This document shows positions 36,534-46,159 of a stretch of DNA of 64,000 nucleotides, piece by piece. Location: contig JANSWP010000014.1 of the NCBI GenBank assembly GCA_024743405.1, forward strand, positions 1 to 64,000, written 5' to 3'. The number at the start of each line of letters is the position of its first letter. Position 1 is the first letter of the stretch. The translations under genes were made by a program, and so were the position numbers. The notes below the pieces were generated by a model. That model had not been told where the DNA came from. It did no database searches and saw nothing but the letters and a program-made list of their open reading frames with translations. This DNA is from Bacteroidota bacterium (GTDB lineage Bacteria > Bacteroidota > Bacteroidia > Chitinophagales > Saprospiraceae).

Positions 36534-39011
36534 TTACTTTCGCTTCAAACTCAAATAGTCTAAGAAATACAATACTTTGATTGACAGGCTATTAGTTGTT
36601 GGGATGTCGCCAAATAATCGACTCACGCTATTGCCATAATGGTAAGAAACTTGACCTGATTCATTATCAAATTGAGAGGTATTATTCTTCCAAACTATGA
36701 ATATATCACTACCCGGCGCAAATCGCCAACGATAGACGGCATCGATGTTTAAAGAATTAAAACTCCGATCATTAAATTCATTATAATCTGTATTGCCAAG
36801 CTCTCCATCGTGATCGAGTAGTCCAAAAGATTCATATTCTGCTTTTGACCAATAATGCCGCAATCGGAGTGAAAAAGACATCTTGTTGTTGAACGTATAA
36901 GTGGTGTTCAAGACATTCGTAACAGAAATATTGTCTCGGACGCCAAATATGATTTCTCCATTGTTTTCATTCGTATAAACCCAGCCTTCTTGTTTGTGAG
37001 AATTCTGAGCTTCTACTTCCCAATTGAGAGACCATTTATCATTAAAACGATAGCGAGGACCAACTTCAAAAATAGTGTTGTAACGACCGGCTTCGTCTGT
37101 GAGTAATATGGTTGCTTCCAAGTCAAGTGCAAATTTTTTCCGATAATCGGAAGAAATCCAGCCTGCGAATCTAGCTACTTTGGGACCTCTATAAAAATAA
37201 CTGAAATCCTCTGTTCGAGGCTCGAAATAATCATATCCTCTGATGGGCTCGAAGTAAGATCGGACGCCAAAAGCAAAGAAATTTCTAGTTCTTCCCCAAA
37301 CCCACATATTGATTCCATAAGAAGTAAATTCCTGTGGGTTATAAAGCCAATTGAGCCCTGACCAAAGCCCAGCGCCTATTCGATTAAAAATACCCAACTG
37401 CTTAAAGCGATTAAGGTTAATACTACCATCTAAGCTGCGCTCATTGTTATTAAAAAGAAAACCAAGATCATTGATGTCATAAGTATCACTCTCCTCCAAA
37501 TAGCTGAGCGACCATTGAAAATTTCCACTTGTTTTTGCTACGCTAATATCTGCTGTATGACCGAGGTCTGTATCGTCTGTGAAATATTTTTGGCTCAAAG
37601 CTGTACGACCACTTATTTGGTAAGAATTAGCTTTGTTGCGAAGACTAAAGACGGCAGCGGTAGAGTTGGCTTCATAATCTTCGCCAGATCTAAAGACATT
37701 GGTATTGACCAGACTGATATAAGAATTATTCTTTAAATTTTGGTCAAAGGCAAGCACATTGTAATTCGTTAAAGGGGAGGTCTGAATAGTTCTTTTTTCA
37801 TTGGTTTCAATGTTTCGGAGAGTTGCTTCCGTTTGGGAAGAAAGCGCATTGAAAATACCAACCCCCAAACCTGTATTAGTTCTTCCAGAGACTTTGGACG
37901 CATTAATTAGTTGTGATTCGGATGGATTTTCGATAATCTCCTCTCCAATTTGCACTTGATCTTGTACCTCATTTCTGTGTAAAGGAGTTCCGCCTACTCG
38001 CCTTGAATAAAAGAGTCCACCTTTATTGAATAACTCGGTACCTTCCGTGAAAAATTGACGATTTTCGTCAAAGCGAACTTCAAAAGGGGAGAGGTTCAAG
38101 ACCTGATTATCAAACTGAACTTGTCCAAAATCAGGAATCAATGTCATATCTAATGTAAAGGCATCATTTAATCCGTATTTCACATCCATACCGCCCTGAA
38201 AAGATCGCCCCCAACTGCTTTTAGGGTCTCCATTTTGGTCATAATTATTTTCGGCATATACGGCTACAAATGGCGTTGCGGACAACCGAACAGGTGATTT
38301 GATGTCCGATATACCAGAGATCTGCCCAGATTGATTTAATAAACCATCAATGGCAGGGTTGATTTCATTCCAAAACATCAACTCTCTTTTTCGCCGAACT
38401 TGTCGTCCAAAATTGATATTCCATACTTGATTTTCAGCCTCTGGAAATCGGATTGCTGAATATGGGATCATCATCTCCACTTCCCAGCCTTCTTCTGTGA
38501 TCCTTGCTTCGACATTCCATACCGCATCCCAGTTTTCATCGCCATTTAGAAATCCACCATCGCCGCCCGAGAGCGCTGAGTATTTAGTATCAAATTGAAT
38601 GCCCGAAGGGGTCGTCACAAACCCCACCCCATTATTCCCATCTTGGTAAGTATCTAATGCGACGCCAAACCAATCGGTGTTTCCGAGTTCATCGCGTTCA
38701 GTCAATTGATTCAAAATACTATCAGGGTTGGAATCATACAAGATTGCACCGATGTATAAGGCAGTATTATCGTAAAGAATTTTAACGACTGTTTTTTCGG
38801 TAGGAGCTTGACCAGGATCAGGTGTGTTTTGAATAAAGTTGTCCGCATTTTTTGCTGTCAACCATTCTGCTTCACTGAGATTGCCATCTATTTTTATCTG
38901 GTTAACTATGCGATGAGCTTGCATTTGTTTTTGTCCAATACTAGGGGCTTGAGCTAGCACTGCGCAACAGAATATTGCACATAAATTAAGTGTAAGGAAA
39001 TACTTTTTCAT
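36534..39011 (-). CDS. DUF5916 / CBM9-like outer-membrane protein
   Basis: The 825-residue exported protein has a signal peptide (cleavage near VLAQ) and a CBM9-like sugar-binding domain at about 30-230 (IKIDGNLSEAEWLTA, then LYIGAILYD, then GWEVEMMIPYSAIRFPE). A long DUF5916 beta-barrel-like region follows (aromatic alternating strands, LKVKYGLN-like turns) and ends in a short polar tail. This two-part architecture is common in Bacteroidota, where it is regarded as an outer-membrane protein of unknown substrate. The TTG at 39026 is also in frame, but the ATG at 39011 gives the signal peptide. Confidence 0.88.
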   Translation of the reverse strand: MKKYFLTLNLCAIFCCAVLAQAPSIGQKQMQAHRIVNQIKIDGNLSEAEWLTAKNADNFIQNTPDPGQAPTEKTVVKILYDNTALYIGAILYDSNPDSILNQLTERDELGNTDWFGVALDTYQDGNNGVGFVTTPSGIQFDTKYSALSGGDGGFLNGDENWDAVWNVEARITEEGWEVEMMIPYSAIRFPEAENQVWNINFGRQVRRKRELMFWNEINPAIDGLLNQSGQISGISDIKSPVRLSATPFVAVYAENNYDQNGDPKSSWGRSFQGGMDVKYGLNDAFTLDMTLIPDFGQVQFDNQVLNLSPFEVRFDENRQFFTEGTELFNKGGLFYSRRVGGTPLHRNEVQDQVQIGEEIIENPSESQLINASKVSGRTNTGLGVGIFNALSSQTEATLRNIETNEKRTIQTSPLTNYNVLAFDQNLKNNSYISLVNTNVFRSGEDYEANSTAAVFSLRNKANSYQISGRTALSQKYFTDDTDLGHTADISVAKTSGNFQWSLSYLEESDTYDINDLGFLFNNNERSLDGSINLNRFKQLGIFNRIGAGLWSGLNWLYNPQEFTSYGINMWVWGRTRNFFAFGVRSYFEPIRGYDYFEPRTEDFSYFYRGPKVARFAGWISSDYRKKFALDLEATILLTDEAGRYNTIFEVGPRYRFNDKWSLNWEVEAQNSHKQEGWVYTNENNGEIIFGVRDNISVTNVLNTTYTFNNKMSFSLRLRHYWSKAEYESFGLLDHDGELGNTDYNEFNDRSFNSLNIDAVYRWRFAPGSDIFIVWKNNTSQFDNESGQVSYHYGNSVSRLFGDIPTTNSLSIKVLYFLDYLSLKRK

Positions 39012-39233
39012 ATTGGGCGATTTCAAAAAAAAATCATTATCAATGATGATAATGAGGGTTAGGTTTATGTTTTCAAATTTATATTTGAGCTTATTGAGGG
39101 CACAAAAGTATTTATAAGAAATTTAAATATGTCTTAATGAAATCTTAAAAGGAGGAGATTGGTCTGTCATTGTCAGGTTGGGCACCTGTTTTTGTTTTAA
39201 AAGGAGAAAACTGGGACAAAAGGTTCAACTTTC

Positions 39234-39398
39234 TTAGTTCACATTTTCATGGTCAAAGGGGCAATGTCTGCATCTATTTCCACAACAAGCTCCTCTTTTC
39301 AAGTGATACTTTTCTGTAAAAACCCAGCGTCCTTTTTCGATATAATAATCTTCGTTTTCTTTAGGACGTGAAGGTTGTTTTTTGATTTGTGATTTCAT
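39234..39398 (-). CDS. DUF5522 small cysteine-rich protein
   Basis: A 54-residue gene. The product has the characteristic YYIEKGRWVFTEKYHLKRG segment followed by CCGNRCRHCPFD, matching DUF5522 (Bacteroidota, unknown function, four clustered cysteines that probably bind a metal). It starts with an ATG at 39398. It lies between DUF5916 and a dispersed repeat, with no partner. Confidence 0.8.
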   Translation of the reverse strand: MKSQIKKQPSRPKENEDYYIEKGRWVFTEKYHLKRGACCGNRCRHCPFDHENVN

Positions 39399-39415
39399 AA
39401 ATAAGTAACTAGATT

Positions 39416-39860
39416 TTCATGGCTTTTACCTGAGAAACCTTTGCCATAACAAAGGAGAAACCAAGCAGTCGAATGAGGCGAAAATTGCGAGTAATTTTTA
39501 CCTCATTCGACTGAAAAAAGATTTTTCTGCGGCGAAAACAGCCATCTGAAAAGAAAGGGTAATTGGCAATAGCTTTATTTCAAATAATCTTTCTCCTTTT
39601 TTCCATGATGAAAAAATGAGGAAAAAAATCTAGGCTGTGGATATTTTGACTAAAATTCAATTGCACTCGCGCAAACGACCCAAATGCTCGCAAAGCTCGC
39701 GTGGGTATTTTTTTACACAATAAACACTGCCCCACAATTGAATTTCTTAACGCCAAAATCTCCAATGCCGCTGCGAAAACCGAAACATTCAGTTCAATAA
39801 ACTAGCAAAAAATTATCGACAATATGTTGGTTTCCAACTGTGCTTAAGAGCCTACATAAC
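39416..39860 (+). repeat. Composite dispersed repeat, family 2, copy 2 (most complete)
   Basis: Homologous on the same strand to 14612-14820 (3' half) and on the opposite strand to 9478-9887 (5' half). Between the halves it carries ccatgatgaaaaaatgagg where the other copies have local hairpins. It contains long-range inverted segments (aaattcaattg and caattgaattt, about 100 bp apart) and tcgaatgaggcgaaaattgc against its near complement. No transposase is encoded. It fills the interval between the DUF5522 and DUF4465 genes. Confidence 0.8.
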
Positions 39861-39901
39861 AGTCTAATAGGTTTACGGTTTCGAGGAAGTGTATTTTGGT
39901 A

Positions 39902-40867
39902 CTAGTTCTTGACGAATTTTTTACTCAAAAAGCCATTATCTGTATTTATTAAAATAGTATAAAAACCTTTAGGAAGTGCTTCAAGGTTGATTTGGTTTTG
40001 ACCATTATCTAATTCTTGTACCAACCAATTTTTTCCTTGGTAATCAAATATTTGCGCAGTGCCTTTTGCTTCTTTCCAATCAAAAATTAAAAAGTCTGTC
40101 GCAGGGTTTGGATAAATAGAAAAGTCAATTTCATTATTTAAATTTTTTGTCGAAAGCGGTTCGCTTGCAGTGGTTACATTATCAAGGCAAAAATACCCTG
40201 GGGTATTCATTCCAAAATTTCCTGTATCGCTTGAACTCAATGAAATTTGGAGGCTGTCGACATCTCCCAAACTTGTCAAATCAATCCATTCCCATGTGGA
40301 AATGATATAATCATCAGCATTATCTTGTGAGCGATAATCAGCGAGATAAAAATCAACGCTATCATTCATTAAAAGACCATTTCGATATGCTTTAAAAGTT
40401 GCTAGAAACCAATCAGGGTCATCGCCTGTTGATCCTCCAAATTTTTTGGCGAAACCATCTCCATTTTTCATACTCCAATAAGCCCACGTGCTATTCGTAA
40501 TATGAAAACCTTCTATAGGTTGACCAATTGCATTGTCGTTTAAATATATGATCGAAGGTTCCGATGCAAAGGTAACTGCATAATTACTAGAGCCTTCAGC
40601 TCCTTCACCTGTAATGGCACTGAATTGATTAGTGGGGCCAGGAGTCCCAGTATCTGTTGTGTTGGAGATGGCAAAGCCTGTCCAAGAGTTCCAAGCAGGG
40701 TTATAATCAACGAATAAATTAATATTGCCACTCTCAAAGCTTTCGGTACCATCACTGCCATTTAAAAATGATTCAGCAACAAGATCGAAATTTTCAAAAT
40801 CAGCAATGGTTTGAGCTGAGATGAGTAGGGCGCTAAAAAGGAAAAATGTAGTAAAAAACTGCTTCAT
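39902..40867 (-). CDS. DUF4465 secreted protein with T9SS sorting domain
   Basis: The 321-residue exported protein has a signal peptide (cleavage near ISAQ). A DUF4465 domain spans about 25-230 (FENFDLVAESFLNGSDG, then FAISNTTDTGTPG, then GFHITNSTWAYWSM) and a type A sorting domain ends at VKN (SIYPNPATDFLIF). DUF4465 proteins commonly sit with TonB receptors at B12 loci in Bacteroidota, and some are thought to bind cobalamin at the surface; this is from family knowledge and not shown by sequence. It is 87 bp downstream of the BtuB-like gene and under the same riboswitch. Confidence 0.85.
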   Translation of the reverse strand: MKQFFTTFFLFSALLISAQTIADFENFDLVAESFLNGSDGTESFESGNINLFVDYNPAWNSWTGFAISNTTDTGTPGPTNQFSAITGEGAEGSSNYAVTFASEPSIIYLNDNAIGQPIEGFHITNSTWAYWSMKNGDGFAKKFGGSTGDDPDWFLATFKAYRNGLLMNDSVDFYLADYRSQDNADDYIISTWEWIDLTSLGDVDSLQISLSSSDTGNFGMNTPGYFCLDNVTTASEPLSTKNLNNEIDFSIYPNPATDFLIFDWKEAKGTAQIFDYQGKNWLVQELDNGQNQINLEALPKGFYTILINTDNGFLSKKFVKN

Positions 40868-40954
40868 TATTTTTGTTTTTATTGATTTAAAATATTGAAA
40901 ATTAGTTAGTTATGTTTTTTGGCATTTTGGGAAAATGAAAAGACTAAACTTAGA

Positions 40955-42850
40955 TTACTTCGAAATGAACTGAATATTTAACCCAATTTGAAAATACCTC
41001 CCTGCCATTGGTCGTCGCTCAATTACAAAATATGGAGTATCCCATAGATTATTAACATTGAAAAAAATGGAACCTTTGGAGGAACCCAACTTGGTAGAAG
41101 ACTGTAGTCTAATATCTCCTGTTTGATAACTGGTAAGTATTTCGTTGACGCCTGACGTTTTTCCAGTGAATGAATGTCGATAAGCCAATTGGACCTTTTT
41201 CCATGTCAATGAAAACTTCCCAAAAGTTTGGTGCTTAGGAGTGTAAATCACCTGTTCTCCTTTTTCAATCTTGGGCAAAGTCAATGAAGTTTGATTGCTA
41301 GCTCTAATAAAATCATAACCTCCTTGTAAAGCTATTTTCAAATGCTCATTTTGATAAGAAATGGAGAAATAGGACTCTAATCCTCGACTCCAAACCTTAG
41401 AAATATTATGAGGTGACCAAAAGGATTCTCCTTCTAAAGGAATCCATAGAATTTGATTTTTGATGGTGCGATTAAAACCGGTTAACGCTATTTCAAAATC
41501 TAGGCTTTTTGTATTAAAATAAGTGGAAATAGTGCTCTCATAGCTCCACCCACTTTCAGGCAATAAATCAGGATTTCCACCAGGGTTCCAAAATCGATCA
41601 TTTAAAGTTGGGAGCCGGTAGTTTTTTCCGACTTTGAACTGCCAATTTAAATGGCGATTTAGTTTAACATTGGCACCAAAAGAGGGTACGATAGGTACCC
41701 ATTGATCGTTGGCAATTTCTTGTCGCAGGCTGATTTGGGCTTGAAATTTTGATTGAAAAAATTGATACGATGTAAAAAGCGCTGTCCTATTTTCTACGGA
41801 AGGATTCACATAACCATCAGACCATGCTTTGGTTATCGAATGTGTACCGCCGAGGAATATTTTTTGGTTAGAACGTAGCGCTTTTTGAAAATTAATTTCT
41901 CCTATTAAAGACTTAAAACGGTTGCGTGCTTCTAACAAAATTATATCGTCAAAATAATTATTGTGTTCATCAGAGAAGCCAATTTTTCCGTTCAAAACAG
42001 ATTGATTATCAATGCGCTGCCAGTTTAATAGAAGCCTGGTTGCAATATCATCCTGATGTGCCAAACTCTGATTCTGGGTTGTCAAAGGAGGAATTTCTCT
42101 TTTGGAATATTGTCTCCAAAAGTGAGCGTCTATTCGGTTTTTTCTATTGATTTTCCAATATATATCTTGGAGATAGTTCCATTGAGAAAGATTCGCATTT
42201 GTTTGCGTTTTTTCGGGTAAGCTAGGACTTATAGAATAGGAAAAGTCATTATTGGCGTGATTATAAAATACCTTACTCGAACTCTGCAGTTTTTCATTTC
42301 CTAAATTGAGTTTAAGTTGTTCTTCAAAGGTTCCGAAACTACCAAATAAAGTGCCCGACTGAGCTGAAATTTTGTTTGAGAAATCAGGTTGATTTTGCAG
42401 ACTAATGACGCCTCCAATCGCGCCACTGCCCCAAAGCGCAGAATTTCCTCCTTTTTGCAAGGTAATTTCTTCCGTTGCATTTAATGGTAGAAGAGACAAA
42501 TCTAATTGACCTAGCATAGGACTTTGTATCGGCAAGCCATTCCACAAAACCAATGTGTGTCCTGCACTCCCTCCTCTAATTGAAGAGGTTGCCAAACTAC
42601 CCAAGCCATAGCTTTTTATGAATACAGGTGTCTCATTATTCAATAATTCAGCGACGTTTTGAGCATTGATTTGCTCTAATTTTTGAGTATTCCATTCAAC
42701 TGCTTGGGTGCCAATTGGAGCGGTGCGAATTTTGTGGGCAGAGACTTGTATTTCAGCCATATTCAATACCGTATCAACTTGACCGAATACCGAGTTAGAT
42801 ATACTCAAAAAAAACAAAAAGAAAAGCGAAATATTATTAAATAATTTCAT
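40955..42850 (-). CDS. btuB: BtuB-like TonB-dependent cobalamin receptor
   Basis: Outer-membrane TonB-dependent receptor of 631 residues with a signal peptide. The TonB box-like segment is near IQVSAHKIRT. The plug domain is at about 40-165 (NNETPVFIKSYGLGSLATSS, IRGGSAGHTLVLWNGLPI), then the 22-strand barrel, ending with QIGLNIQFISK. The length is close to BtuB. The upstream cobalamin riboswitch on the same strand and the DUF4465 partner support vitamin B12 (or another corrinoid) as ligand. The start codon lies in a hairpin stem at 42849-42898. Confidence 0.9.
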   Translation of the reverse strand: MKLFNNISLFFLFFLSISNSVFGQVDTVLNMAEIQVSAHKIRTAPIGTQAVEWNTQKLEQINAQNVAELLNNETPVFIKSYGLGSLATSSIRGGSAGHTLVLWNGLPIQSPMLGQLDLSLLPLNATEEITLQKGGNSALWGSGAIGGVISLQNQPDFSNKISAQSGTLFGSFGTFEEQLKLNLGNEKLQSSSKVFYNHANNDFSYSISPSLPEKTQTNANLSQWNYLQDIYWKINRKNRIDAHFWRQYSKREIPPLTTQNQSLAHQDDIATRLLLNWQRIDNQSVLNGKIGFSDEHNNYFDDIILLEARNRFKSLIGEINFQKALRSNQKIFLGGTHSITKAWSDGYVNPSVENRTALFTSYQFFQSKFQAQISLRQEIANDQWVPIVPSFGANVKLNRHLNWQFKVGKNYRLPTLNDRFWNPGGNPDLLPESGWSYESTISTYFNTKSLDFEIALTGFNRTIKNQILWIPLEGESFWSPHNISKVWSRGLESYFSISYQNEHLKIALQGGYDFIRASNQTSLTLPKIEKGEQVIYTPKHQTFGKFSLTWKKVQLAYRHSFTGKTSGVNEILTSYQTGDIRLQSSTKLGSSKGSIFFNVNNLWDTPYFVIERRPMAGRYFQIGLNIQFISK

Positions 42851-42898
42851 CTGCCTTTTGAAAATCTGATCAGATTCGAAGGAAAAAAAACGGCAGAT
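42849..42898 (-). promoter_or_regulatory. Hairpin hiding the btuB start codon (putative expression platform)
   Basis: On the minus strand ATCTGCC at 42898-42892 pairs with GGCAGAT at 42855-42849, the last two bases of which belong to the start codon ATG. The loop contains a perfect palindrome (AATCTGATCAGATT) at 42863-42876 that would stabilise the fold. It lies downstream of the cobalamin aptamer and fits translational control by start-codon sequestration. No strong terminator is apparent. Confidence 0.45.
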
Positions 42899-43023
42899 AG
42901 AAAGGAATATTTTCGGAGAGAAGGGAGTTGTTCAAAAGCTAGATACTAGCTTCATGGAACTCAAGAAAAGCCCAAAAACCTTATCTGTCGCAGCTTTTCC
43001 TCCGAAAGCGTGATAGCGCATTA

Positions 43024-43193
43024 ACTTTGGCAGGTCTTCTGACTTGTTCTGTTTGTTGACGCCTTCCCATTTTATAAAAAACAGTGGCATTGGGTCAAAA
43101 ACGTATATCGAACTTACAGCAGCGGGGACTGTTCCGGATTTACACCGGATTCCCTTTTCAGATTCACATTTTTAAATGTAAATCACCAAAGAA
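43024..43193 (-). promoter_or_regulatory. Cobalamin riboswitch (aptamer)
   Basis: On the minus strand the region contains the diagnostic blocks gaatccggtgtaaatccgg, aacagtccccgctgctgtaa and agaagacctgccaaag. The closing P1 stem is formed by CTTTGG at 43191-43186 and CCAAAG at 43030-43025. The B12 box is near 43118-43148. It sits about 170-340 bp upstream of the BtuB-like gene and is in the correct orientation to repress it when cobalamin is plentiful. The rest of the 42851-43410 interval holds the expression platform and, at the right, a divergent upstream region for the permease gene. Confidence 0.95.
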
Positions 43194-43410
43194 GGTGTAA
43201 AAGTAGAAATTAATTTCTTATTATTTTATGTTCATTTTCGAACATCTATCGTTCAAAGGCGTACGTTTGATTCATTTTGAAAGAACTAGATAGCTAATAA
43301 TTTATTGATAATCAGTTGTTTAGTGTTGGTGGCATGCCAATTGAATCTTTCTATAAAAATAGGATCTATTTTTATTAGATCGAAGAGAATAAATAAAAAA
43401 TCATCAAGCT

Positions 43411-45780
43411 ATGTTTCAAAATTACATCAAAATTGGTTTTAGACATCTTTGGCAAAACAAACTTTATGTTGGGATAAATATCCTCGGTATAGGCATTGCT
43501 TTAGCGTGTTGTATCATCGCTTATTTGAATTGGAAATTTGATGCTGGTTTTGATGCTTTTCATACCAAATCACATCAGGTTTTTCGGGTTGAAGTTTATA
43601 AAAAAACTTCAGGATACCTTTATGGAATGTCCCCTTTGCCATTGGCAGATGTAGTGACGAATGATATTCCCAATGTTGAAAATGCAACGCGTTATAATAC
43701 TCGGAGTGGAGTGGTGAAATATGGAGAAAATGTATTTAATGAATCGGTTAAGCATGTTGATGATAATTTCTTAGACTTCTTTGATTTTCAATTGATTAAA
43801 GGTGATAAAGAGAGTTTAAAGGATAAAAGTAAAATCCTGATTACAGAAGAAATGTCGATCAAATACTTTGGGAAGGAAGATCCTATAGGGAAGACATTGA
43901 TCTTAAATCCGAACAAGGCCAATGAGAGATCTTATGCTGTTGGGGCAGTTTTGAAAAATATACCGCTTAATTCGAGTATGCGATTTAATTTTTTGACACA
44001 TTTTGATAATCAAATGGATGGGGAGGGTAGACTTTTAAATAAATCGAATTGGGGGCTCTTTGCGAATGTTACCTTTTTAGAATTGAAAGATCCTTCCGAA
44101 GCGGGAGAAATCGCCCAACGTCTGAATCGCTACGTTGAAGTCCAAAATGCTGCGAGAGAAGATTGGCAAATCAAAAGTTTTCATCTTGATCCTTTAAAGG
44201 ATTTGGCACACAATGGACATGAATTACGTGGAAATTATTTGTGGAATTCTCTGCCTCCATCAGCAGTATGGGGACCAAATTTACTTGCTATTTTATTGTT
44301 AATTACTGCCTGTTTAAATTTCACAAATACGACAGTTTCATTGTCTAATCGTCGCCTCAAAGAAATGGGTGTACGGAAAGTAATGGGCGGAACCCGGGGC
44401 CAAATCGTTGGACAATTGTTGTGTGAAAATTTGGTGATTTGTGGGCTTGCACTTTTGGCAGCGGTTGTTTTTGTTGATTTTCTGTTGCCCCCCTATAACC
44501 AAATGTGGGAATTTTTAGATATCGAAGCCAATTATCTTGACAACCCACCTTTACTACTTTTCATGTTTGGGGCATTTATCGTTGCCGCACTATTAGGGGG
44601 CTCCTATCCTGCGTTTTATATTAGTGCTTTCAATCCTATTAATATATTTAGAGGATCCGTGAAATTTGGAGGAAGTAATCTTTTTTCTCGTATTTTATTG
44701 GGTGTTCAAGTCATGATTTCATTAAGTTCTGTGATCGTTGGGATTGCTTTTGTACAAAATTCTCAATTTCAAAAATCGACTGATGTAGGATATGAGTATG
44801 CTGATGTATTGGTCGTGCCGACTTTTGAAGAAGGTACTTTCGAAACTTTCCGAAGTACCATTGAGCAAAACCCAAAAATACTGGCAAGCTCAGGAACGCG
44901 ACACCAGATTGATTGGTATGATGCTCGATTAGATTGTCAGATTCAGGGAGAAGATTTTGAGACATTTTATTATGGGATTGGTGAGAATTATTTTGACGTG
45001 ATGGATTTGGAAATTGTTGATGGACGGTTCTTTGATGCCAACCGAAAATTAGATTATGAAAATGCCCTTTTAATCAATGAGACCTTTGCAAAAGCCCGAC
45101 AATGGGAAACACCATTAGGTCAAAAAATTACTTTTGATAGTGTTGAACATGCTGTTGTCGGAGTTATCAAAGATTTTTATTACGAGGGTTTTTTTGACCC
45201 TATTCAGCCGGTTATGATGAAATTGGTTCCTTCTGAAATTTTTAATTTTTGGGTAGTCGAAGCCGAGCCTCAAAACCTTTTAGCACTCAACACAGAATTT
45301 AAAGAAAAATGGAATACGCTTTTCCCATTCAAACCTTATGAGGGCTTTTTTCAGAGTGAGTTAATGGAAGAAGATTTAATGGTTTCCAATAATATAGCAG
45401 CGATCATGTTGTTTTTGGCGGTGATTACTATTTTATTATCATCGGCAGGTTTGTTTGCGCTCGTTTCGCTAAATATCTTAAAAAGAATGAAAGAAATTGC
45501 CATTCGAAAAGTGGTTGGTGCTTCTACGGGAAGAATAGCTTGGCTGATTAATAAAAACTATGTTTGGATATTTCTTGGTGCAGCTATTGGAGGAAGTGTT
45601 TGGGGAAGCGTTTTAGCAAATATGCTCTTATCGAGTATTTACGCAACCCATGTTAATGTGGGTATATTGATGTTGATTTTCAGTTCGTTAATGATTTTTA
45701 TGATTGCGGGGTTGACTATTGGATATAAAATTATGGAAGTTTCGAAAACGAACCCATCAGATATTTTGAAATCGGATTGA
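43411..45780 (+). CDS. ABC transporter permease, FtsX/MacB-type
   Basis: The 789-residue inner-membrane permease begins with MFQNYIKIGFRHLWQNKLYV (typical of Bacteroidota FtsX-like permeases). It has TM1, a MacB periplasmic core domain (about 45-270), a first FtsX domain (about 285-450), a second extracytoplasmic domain and a final FtsX domain (about 670-789, SIYATHVNVGI, then IGYKIMEVSKTNPSDILKSD). No ATPase gene is adjacent, although such permeases usually need one. Exported substrate unknown. A terminator follows. Confidence 0.88.
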   Translation: MFQNYIKIGFRHLWQNKLYVGINILGIGIALACCIIAYLNWKFDAGFDAFHTKSHQVFRVEVYKKTSGYLYGMSPLPLADVVTNDIPNVENATRYNTRSGVVKYGENVFNESVKHVDDNFLDFFDFQLIKGDKESLKDKSKILITEEMSIKYFGKEDPIGKTLILNPNKANERSYAVGAVLKNIPLNSSMRFNFLTHFDNQMDGEGRLLNKSNWGLFANVTFLELKDPSEAGEIAQRLNRYVEVQNAAREDWQIKSFHLDPLKDLAHNGHELRGNYLWNSLPPSAVWGPNLLAILLLITACLNFTNTTVSLSNRRLKEMGVRKVMGGTRGQIVGQLLCENLVICGLALLAAVVFVDFLLPPYNQMWEFLDIEANYLDNPPLLLFMFGAFIVAALLGGSYPAFYISAFNPINIFRGSVKFGGSNLFSRILLGVQVMISLSSVIVGIAFVQNSQFQKSTDVGYEYADVLVVPTFEEGTFETFRSTIEQNPKILASSGTRHQIDWYDARLDCQIQGEDFETFYYGIGENYFDVMDLEIVDGRFFDANRKLDYENALLINETFAKARQWETPLGQKITFDSVEHAVVGVIKDFYYEGFFDPIQPVMMKLVPSEIFNFWVVEAEPQNLLALNTEFKEKWNTLFPFKPYEGFFQSELMEEDLMVSNNIAAIMLFLAVITILLSSAGLFALVSLNILKRMKEIAIRKVVGASTGRIAWLINKNYVWIFLGAAIGGSVWGSVLANMLLSSIYATHVNVGILMLIFSSLMIFMIAGLTIGYKIMEVSKTNPSDILKSD

Positions 45781-45856
45781 GAATTCATCTTGTGTAGTGT
45801 CTTAATTATGAAGTCACTTTCATGGGATGTTACTTTATAAATCATTGAATTTTATA

Positions 45857-45898
45857 AGATGTTCCAGCGTTTTTAAACTCTGGAACATCTCTTTATTT
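45857..45898 (+). terminator. Terminator after the permease gene
   Basis: AGATGTTCCAG at 45857-45867 pairs with CTGGAACATCT at 45880-45890, followed by ctttatttt. The remaining interval to 46159 has only short AT-rich sequence with the repeated words aactgtcaactg and aactgccaactg just before the next gene. Confidence 0.75.
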
Positions 45899-46159
45899 TG
45901 GACTTAGAGCAACAAGTTTCATATGAAAACACTAAAGGGTAGGCGAGATAATTGTCAAATAATAAAAACTGTTTTAGGCCAATAAACCGTTAATCTTCCA
46001 AAAAGGCTTCCTGCCTCACCAAATATTTGTAATTTTCCCCATTATTTTAGTTGGAGGTTTTTAATAAAAAGAAGGGCTAAATTTTTCAAGTTTCAAAAAA
46101 ATGAAGAATCTTGCACTTTAATATTAAGAACTGTCAACTGAAAACTGCCAACTGATTAA

